Source: Orientallactaga sibirica (taxonomy: Eukaryota; Chordata; Mammalia; Rodentia; Dipodidae). Taken from it: DNA of 64,000 bases. Position 1 is the stretch's first letter, and the number at the start of each line of letters is the position of its first letter. Below are positions 51,787-60,700 of the stretch, one piece after another. The notes under the pieces were generated by a model. The model saw nothing but the letters and a program-made list of their open reading frames with translations. It was not told the DNA's origin and did not search any database. The stretch covers positions 14,197,501-14,261,500 of the forward strand of contig JAEOAD010000052.1 of NCBI GenBank assembly GCA_036365145.1. Reading direction: 5' to 3'. The position numbers and the translations under genes are program-made.

Positions 51787-54700
51787 ATACAAAACACATA
51801 AGCAAAAGAAAAAATGCATTAAGTGATACAACTGTAAAATACAAACACCATTTTAATTTGACGATTAAAAGTAAGCTATTAATAGTCAGGGGTGGTGGCG
51901 TACACCTTTAGTCCCAGCACTCAGGAGGCAGAGGTAGGAGGATCACTGGGATTTTGAGGCTACCCTGGGACTACAGAGTGAATTCCAGGTCAGCCTGGGC
52001 TAGAGTGAAACCCTACCTCGAAAAAAAAAAAGAAAAGTAAGCTATTAATAAACTATTGGAGTCCATTGTGGTGATGTTAAAAACAAAAAGATTGTGGACC
52101 CCCAAGATGAAGTGCCAGAGTTCCTGGCCCCATTGCAAGGCACAGCTCTCACGCCCTGCCTTGGATGTGAGGTCACCCCTGTGGCAGATCCTAACAGTGA
52201 ATGGAGCTAAAATGAGCACTTGTCGAGGCAGGCCAGGCCCAGGGCTGAGTGCTCCGCAGGCAGTCTCCGATTTACTCCTGGGGAAACTAAGAGAAGCCGA
52301 GCAAGCTGCCCACGATGCTTGATGGATGCTGCTGGGATTGGAACCAGAGCTCCGGGCTGCCTTCCAGTCCCCCTTGCTCCTTCTGAGAGTGACAGTGGGG
52401 CGGGAATGCTCCAGGGAACACACAGAGAACACGTCACAGAGCTGACAGCCAGAGGACTGCTAAAAATAGCGCTGTCAGCGACAGTTAAGTTGTGTCTTGC
52501 TCCCAAGAGAGGAGAGGGCAGAGGAGGCAGAGGGAGTGTCATGGAGAGAAGAGCCTCTTTCCCCAGATCTCTTTCTTTTCGCTGCCATCTAAAAGAGCCT
52601 CGCTCGGGGCTTCAGCCAAGGAGCATCCGGAAGGCAGCTGGAAAGAAAGGCTCTGCCTATGGGAGGGAGCTCACTCTACGGACACTGGGCAGGGACAAGC
52701 GGAAGAGCTGGGCTGCAAGTTAGGAGACTGGCTGCTTGTCTTAGTGTCCGGGGCAGCCATGTCACTCAGGTGGTTCAGTTTGGGGACAGCCTCAACCCAG
52801 GCCAAGGAGCTTGCCAAAGAAGCCCATGCACTTCTGTGGGACGTTCAAGCTCAGAGTTCAGCATGACAAGGACAGCCTGCATGCATATGTGGACGCTGTC
52901 GTCCCTCATGTGAGGCTAGTGTGTAATGACAACACACACATATTTGGTAGTAAGCCATGAAAAGGGAATTGTTTTTCAAATGAAAGGGATTTGTAGCACA
53001 CTGCTTCTTCGGGATCACTTAACCTGAGAACTTTTCTCATAAGCTTGCCTGTTATTTTGCCCCATCTGTTGAGTATCTGCTCTATACTTCCTGCCTCTCT
53101 CAGCGCTCCCTGGTAGTCATATGGAGGACAGAACAAAGGACAAGATTGTGGGGCTGGAGCCACTTACTGAACACATAACTTTGGAAGAGTCCATTTGTCT
53201 CAACACTCAGGTTCTTCACGTGTAACATGGCCATGCTGGGCCAGGGCAGGGCTCAATATGGAGGTCTCCAAGGCGCTCGACACTTCTAAAGCTCTGAATT
53301 AGGAAGGTGGTGGGCTGACCCGAGGCCAGCACCATTGTGTACTGAATGGGCTTCGAGATCTCTGGAACACTTCCTCTGGGAAGAATGGTCCTTCCTGTGT
53401 ACCTACCTCTCTTCCCCACCAGGAAGCCCACAAATGATTCCAGTGGCCCTGAGGGCTTCAGGGGTAAGATCTGCCCTCCCTACTGGCTCCACTGACCCTC
53501 TGGGACGCCTGGTCACTGGGCGTCTAAAGAGAAGGGATTAGATTTGGCAGCGTGTGTGGGGGGAGGAAGCAACAGAGTGACATTTGTGGCTTCAGGGTCT
53601 ACAATGCATCCCTGGTTCCCAGATATCCCCACATAGACCACTTTGTTTCATCTCTCCTACCATGTCATGGTCAAGAAGGTCAGGCATAGGCACAGCTATG
53701 ACAGCCACCAAAGCCAGTGCGCATTTGACTCTTCCTAGGAGACCTGGCCACCTTAGCAGCCAGTATCTCCTCACCTGCCAATCAGGTGACAGAAGGCTGG
53801 TCGGCTGGCCTCAACTTTCCCTGCTGGTTATGAGTGAAGCAGAGACAGGCTCATTTCATCCTTGTCCGTTCTAGCAGTCTAACGCACACAGCTCCTTGGT
53901 GTCTGTTCCCTGGCTGTATTGACAGGTCACCGGCCACTCCCTTTGTTCATTACTGTGGAGGGATGTCAGCACTGTGGTGTGTCGGGTGGGGGTGGGGGTA
54001 GTTTTTCCAGGTAGGGTCTCTCTCTAGCCCCGGCTGACCTGGAATTCACTATGTAGTCTCAGGGTGGCCTCTGTCTCCCGAGTGCTGGGATTAAAGTCAT
54101 GTGCCCCCATGCCTGGCGCAAGCCCTGTTTTGCAAGCTCATACTCTCACTCTAATTCTACAGTGAAAGGTGGTTTCTTTGCTCCCTGACTTCCAAGCAAC
54201 AGGCATAAAGACACCCTACCATCCTACCAGGCTAGCTTAGCTGGCATATGGCGCTCTGGGGTTTTAGGGTGACTTAATAGACCCACAAGAGTCCTCCGGC
54301 ATTACATAAAGAAACCCAGGTGACACGTAAGAGTATTCATTTGTTGTTAGAAAGGCCAAATGACATTTATGATATGGTAATTTATCATAATCATGTCTGA
54401 ATCATGAGATTACAGTTTCCTTTCATTTCCTTCATTCTCCTGAGTCCTAGTGATACGTTTATATTATAAGTGAGGAGAGATTATAAACTGAAATAGATGG
54501 GAAATTAGACCTGGGTCTTCACCTTGGGCAGGAGGAATGAATCAGGACATTTTCCCAGATGAAATGTCATAAGGTCAGCCCTGAGGTCCTGGGGGAGCAG
54601 AAACGCACAAGTCTGGCCCAGCTATCCCAGCGCGTAGCCTCTCTCCCATGTCCCTTAATCTGGACCCATTTCTCACACCCTGCTTGCAGGCCAGTGTCCT

Positions 54701-57700
54701 TCCATACCCTGGCTCCATTATCTGCTTACCCACAATGCCTTCCTCTTTCCCAGGCTCTGGAAATAATGTAACCAATAAAGCACATCTTCTTTATTTAAAA
54801 AATTGCTGCTGTGTCACAGAGATGGGAACAATCTGGAATCTGGCCACAAAATCCAGGACTCACCTGTCACCACTTCCATGCACGCCCGCTGGGGGTGGTT
54901 CTCGGTCCTGCAAGGAGAAGCAAGCGTGCAAGGTTCCGGCTGCACGTGTCACCCACCGCAGCCTTTCCTTTGGCTGTTCTGGGCTATTTCCTAACCCGCA
55001 TTAGCCCAGCCTCATACTGCGAGTGTAGTTCTTGCAGTGACAGGAACTCCTTACAAGCAAGAGAGCGTCCTGAATGGGGTAGAAAGCTCATTCATAGTCA
55101 TCTGAAGCTGAAGGGGACAGAGTCTAGTGTAAGATGACCCTGGTTCAAAACCTGCATGGTTCCCCCAAAGCAGAGGGAGGCGGCCTGGAGACATAACAAC
55201 AAAACAGATAAAGACGCAGGAATTGCATCTTTTTGGCTCCCTCGCTTCTCTGACCCCTCAGAGGAGCCCTTTGCAGTCACAGGCTTTGGGGTGCTAGGCT
55301 GGAGACTCCAAGCTACTTTTGGTCACTGCTCTATCCACGCCCCTAAACCCTCTGCTTCTTGATTTCACCGACCAATCAAGCAAGGAGTGAGGGGAGGGGG
55401 CGTCTGGGACGCCCGTGGGACGCCCATTTGCTCATTCTGTGTTCCAGGGCAGTTACCTCTCAGGCTTCTCCACATTGACCGCGCCGGAGTCTGGAGGCTG
55501 GAAGAGATACCCGATGTGAACAAGCCAGGTGGGGGAGGCCAGCATGGAACTTCCCTCGTGACCCCACACTTCTCCCGACAGTGACAGGGAGCCTCTAAGA
55601 AAAATGACTACGTCTACCCTGCTCACTGTGGGGAGGGAGCAAGGGAGGGAAAGAGAGAGAGAGAGGTCTGTTTCCCCAGCATCTTGTCTGCCAGCCCTTT
55701 GAGCAACAGGATAAGTGAATGTTCTCAGCGCTTAAACACATCAGAAAGTCGTATTACATCCTATAGAGAATGAAAACATCGCTTTCTGGCAGCGTCCCAC
55801 AATCTAAAGCTCACTTTGTTGTCTGTCTGCTGCTCCAACTAGACTGAGTACCAGGAAGGTGGAAGTTTTTCTGTGTGCCTACTTGTTCATAATCCTTGGA
55901 TTTAGATCACCGTCCGACATGTTGTAAGCACTCAATGAATCTTTGTTGAACGAATAAATGTTTTCTTAACAAACAAAGTAAGTGCCTGGTTTCCCTTTAG
56001 CAAAACCCAGGAGAACTCAGGGATCCCTGATGGAGAAGTTCTAGTCATAAGGCTGAAAGTAAGAAGGTGGCTACCGCACCCTGCAGTGGGGTGTCACGTC
56101 CCCTGCAAGCTCCCAGGCGCAGCTGGAATTGTGCACAGGACACAGAAGGTGCTCAGCAAATGTTAACTATTGTTAGTAAGAGTATCTTCACAGTTTCAGA
56201 GGGAGTGGCAGGATGCCAGGTGTGGTTGTTCACAAGTAGCTATAACCTCTTTGTTTCCACCTGGCCCCCTTTAAAGACCACAGCTATGCCAGCCTAGCCC
56301 CCACCCACCATGGCCAGACTAGCTCCTCTCTCCTTGGGGGCTGTCTTTCACTTGCCAATAGGAGGGCCCTAGAAAGGTCAATCTTCTAGGGAGAGGTACC
56401 CTAAGATGCAAGCCAGGGGTTATAAAAAGACCTGCAGGTTGGGTAGTCAGGGCAGCGGACCTCAGAGCTGCGCAGGTTGCACAGTCCAAGGCTGGCCAGA
56501 GGGGGCGCTGTCCCCCAGCTTGAGCCGTTGGTTGCAGAGGGCCTGTTAGGTCTTGCTTCAACACAAATGTTCACTTGAAATCTGATCGCAGGGCTGGCAG
56601 CTGGCTCAGTTGAAGACTCTGTGTTTCAGGCCCACTGATTTGTTGTTGATGATAATTTACCCATGGACAGACAGTCTTGCCCCCAGAGGGGAGGAGGTGG
56701 AAAAGAGGTGGAAGTGAGAACAAAGAGGTCCAAGACTGGAGATGGGCAGAGTGCGGTGGGAGGCCACGGAAAAGGAAGGCTGGCGCAAAACCCGCGAGCT
56801 CCTGCGCTGCCAGCCGTCCTCTCTGCTCATTCCTCATCACTCATTACAGGAGGCACCACAGCTATGGACATCGAGCTCCGTAAGACATGGGCTCTGGTCT
56901 CCAGGAATTCTGGGTTGTGACCTCACTTTTCCTGGGATGGAAATGTCCGTGGGAGTTAAACATGGAAGGCAGAAGCAGATATTTGCAGATACGTCATTTA
57001 TGTCCGTATCACTGCATATTGGTATTGCTACATACTGGATTTTGTGTACGTGTGCATATGTGTGTGCGCGTGTGTGTATGGTGAAGCAGAGGAATAAGTG
57101 AATGGATCTTCAACTTTTTTTCACACTGTATCCATGTTATATTTTTCCTTATCTGGAACATGTATTATTTGAAAATAAATTTTATACACATTTGCATCCC
57201 AGCACTGGGGGTGGGGGAGCAGAGGTAGGAGGATCACCATGAAGGTGAATGTGCCAGGCTGGGGACTGATGATGGCCACCCATTCCTGAGAGTCCACTGT
57301 GGGCCCCCATCTCACGCCTGGAAGGGGGGAGGGGCAGTCAGAAGGTGAGGTCACACTCTCAGGGTGAGACCACAGGTGCAAGTCCCTGAGAGCTCTGGCT
57401 TTTGAAAACTACACAAGGCATGGAGACTTCCCAGTGTGAAGCAGAGCCAGAGTCCTCCCAGGAAATGGAGCCCACTGTCAGGGCCCTGCTGTCAGCGTCA
57501 GTCGGCAATGAACACAGGTTCAACAAAGGCCACCACCATCCAGGACAGGAGATTGTGCTCTCTTTGGTTTCCATCGTCCCTTTCACATCCTTCCTGTGGT
57601 CACAAGCACTTCCTTCCCCCAGCAACACACAAACAAGCAAGTGAGGAAGCTCTGCTTTGGGAAGCCACCTCAACATCTGGATTCCAGCCCCCCTCACCCC

Positions 57701-60700
57701 TCCCCTCCGTTCATAGCACTCATAGTTACTCAATGAATAGGGAAGGTTCTGGATTTGGCAGCTTCACCCACTGTTCAAGCAAAGGTGAGGTTCATAAATA
57801 GGGTAGGGCTGCATGTCACGGGCAAGTTCCGGAGTCAGTTACTCAAGAAGGGAAGGTGGGGATGAGCTCAGGGTCTCAAACATGGGGTCAGCAGCAATGT
57901 CATGCAAGTAGGGGGTTGAGCCAGGCCTGGAAGAAAGGGCTGCCATTGAGAAAGGGCTGCTGTAAAGGCAGGGCGGGTGTGGAGGAGGGAAGAAGGGAAG
58001 AGATTGGAGGAGAGAGGAGCTTCTCCTAGCTCAAGTGTGGGAAGCTCAGGAGAACTCTGGAGCACAGCAGGGACCTACGGCAAAGTCTTCTGCTCAGCTG
58101 GGATGGGGGGGGCAGCAAGCCGGGGTTCTTGTTAAGAACAGAGCAGACAGGACATGGGAGGCAAGGACGGATGAGCGCATGCTGGCATTGTCCTTTGCCC
58201 TCTGCCCTTTGTCCCCAGATGTGCCTTTCTCTGCTCACCCCTTCCTTCCACTTCTGCATGGCTTTCTTGCTCCCCTACGTTACCATATGAAATATACCAC
58301 TTAGGACTTATTAACAAGCACACAAAAAGATGACTATGCCTCCAAACAGGGAAATGTTAACCCAAACCACAAGTTGTCACCTCATACCTACTTGGATGAC
58401 AGCTAGAGAAACAAAGAACCACAAAGTCAGGGTAGAGGGTATAGAGAGATTGGAACCGGGGCACTGCTTGGGGGAACGTGAAACAGTGCTGCCACAGTAT
58501 TGTAGTTCCTGAGATGGATTCTCGCTACGTATCCAGCCTAGCCTGAAACTCACTATGTAACGCAGACTGGCCTCAAATTCATATAAATCCTGCCTCCGTT
58601 TCCCAAGTGCTAGGATTACAGGCATGTGCCACCACACCCAATTCACACAAAAAAATTAAAAGTTGAATTATATAATGAAGTAATTCTACTTTTTGCTATA
58701 ATTTTAAAAGAATAGAAAGGGTCTTGAAGAGATATTTGTCCATTGATGCTTATGACGACATTGATAATAGTCAAAAGCAACCCAATGTCCATGATGGAAG
58801 TTGGATAAAGAAAATGTGGTACATCCATACAATGGCATGCTATTTGTCCTTAAAATGTGGTACATCCATACAATGGCATGCTATTCGTCCTTCAAATGTG
58901 GTACATCCATACAATGGCATGCAATTCATCCTTAAAAAGGAAGTGAGTCTAGCTATAAAGACATTAATCTGAGTAAAATAAGTCACTCACATAAAGACAA
59001 ATCCTGCATGATTTCACTTTCATGAGGTCTCTAATCAAATTCATGGAAACAAAAAGTGGTTGCTGTGAGCTGGGAAAAGGTAAAATAAGTTGTTGAATAA
59101 AGAGTTTTCTTTTTCAAGATAAAAAATGTTTTGGCCAGAGGTTGCACAACAATGCTAATCTGCACACTTAAAAATGGTTAAAATGGCAAAAATTTATGGA
59201 TATACCTTTACCATAATCATATATTGATTAAAATCATTGTGTTTTTAAAGACAAAGAAAGCAGGCATAAAAATCTTTTTTATCTTATAAATAGAAAGTTT
59301 AAAAGATTGTTTTAAAAATTCTAGGCAATACTTGATTTGCCAATGGATTTAACTTATTAATGAGAAACTTCAAAAGCTTGAAGATAGGCATTCATTTGAC
59401 ATTTTATAAAACGTTCAGATCCAATCTGAGGAGATGGCTCAGTCAGTAAGTCCTTGCTGTGAAAGCATGGATTCCTGAGTTTAAAAGCTGGGCATGGTGG
59501 CACGTGCCTATAATCCCAGTGCTGGGGAGGCAGAGATAGGAGGATCCCCAGACGAACTAGACTAGCCCAGGTTCAGTGAGATAGCTTATATCAAAAACTT
59601 AGAGCCAGGCATGGTAGTGCATGCCTTTAATCCCAGCACTTGGGAGGCAGAGGTAGGAGGATTGATGTGAGTTTGAGGCCAGCCTGAGACTACATAGTGA
59701 ATTCCAGGTCCGCCTGAGCTAGAGTGAAACCCTACCTCGAAAAAAACCAACCAAACAAACACCTCAGGTGGGGAGTGGTGGAAGAAGACAGCAACATTGA
59801 CCCCTGATCTCCACACGCATGAACATGTATACGTGGCCCCCAATATACACATGCATACCACACACATAAAACACACACACATAGAGAAAGAGATTAAAAA
59901 TTTAAGCTTCTGGGCTGTAGAGATGGCTTAGCAGTTAAGGTGCTTGTCTGTGAAGCCTAAGGACCCAGGTTTGATTTGATTCCCCCATACCCATATAAGA
60001 CCAATGCACAAGGTGGCACATGCATCTGGACTTTGTTTGAGGTGGCTGGAAGCCCTGGCAGGCCCATTCTCTCTCTTTCTCTCCCATCCTTCTTTCTCTC
60101 TCTTAAATAACTAAATATATATTTTTTAATTTAAGCTTGTCTTCAATTTTAGGAGGATTTTGAATCATACAATGCTTTTTTCCCAAATCCCAAATGGGTG
60201 ACCCCCTTTTTACTCCCCTTGGAGAGGGGCACCATAGGCTGGCCTTGATGTCACTATGTAGCCCAGGAGGACCTTAAAGTAAAGTCCTGATCCTCCTGAC
60301 TCTGCCTCCAGAGTGCTGGCATTGCAGGTGCCTGCCACCACATCCGTGCTCAAATCCTGCCAAGACCCCAGGAGCTCATTTGTGGTCTCACCAGCGTCCA
60401 GTGGTCCCCTATGCCAGCCGACTTGAAATACTCACCGTTCCCATATTACCAATGGCCACCACAAGTTTAATGTCAGAAGGTTTCAAAGAGTTGACTGTGA
60501 AGACAAAAGGCCACGTGGAAGGTTAGCACTGCACTCCCCACAACATAGGCAGATGACATAGGGGTGCATGGAGCTGACCCACATGCACAGCTACTGAACT
60601 AAGCAGTTGGTGTGGAAATGGAAAGCTGAGATCTCTGACTCACTGGGAACCCCAGGATCCATACTGGTAAGAGACCCCTCCCTTGTGGGGCCACACTGTT

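Larger units (their letters stand above)
58290..59235 (+). repeat. Old L1 3' region, interrupted by a B1
   Basis: TTGTCACCTCATACCTACTT, GAGATTGGAACCGGGGCACT, GAAGAGATATTTGTCCATTG, GATAAAGAAAATGTGGTACA, CACTTAAAAATGGTTAAAAT in L1 order. A B1 lies at 58505-58645 and a 41-bp triplication at 58811-58933. Confidence 0.85.

Noticed and set aside
52220..52723. 167-codon forward frame as a gene
   Set aside because: Overlaps a MIR fragment and shows no known domain; chance frame in G+C-moderate intron.
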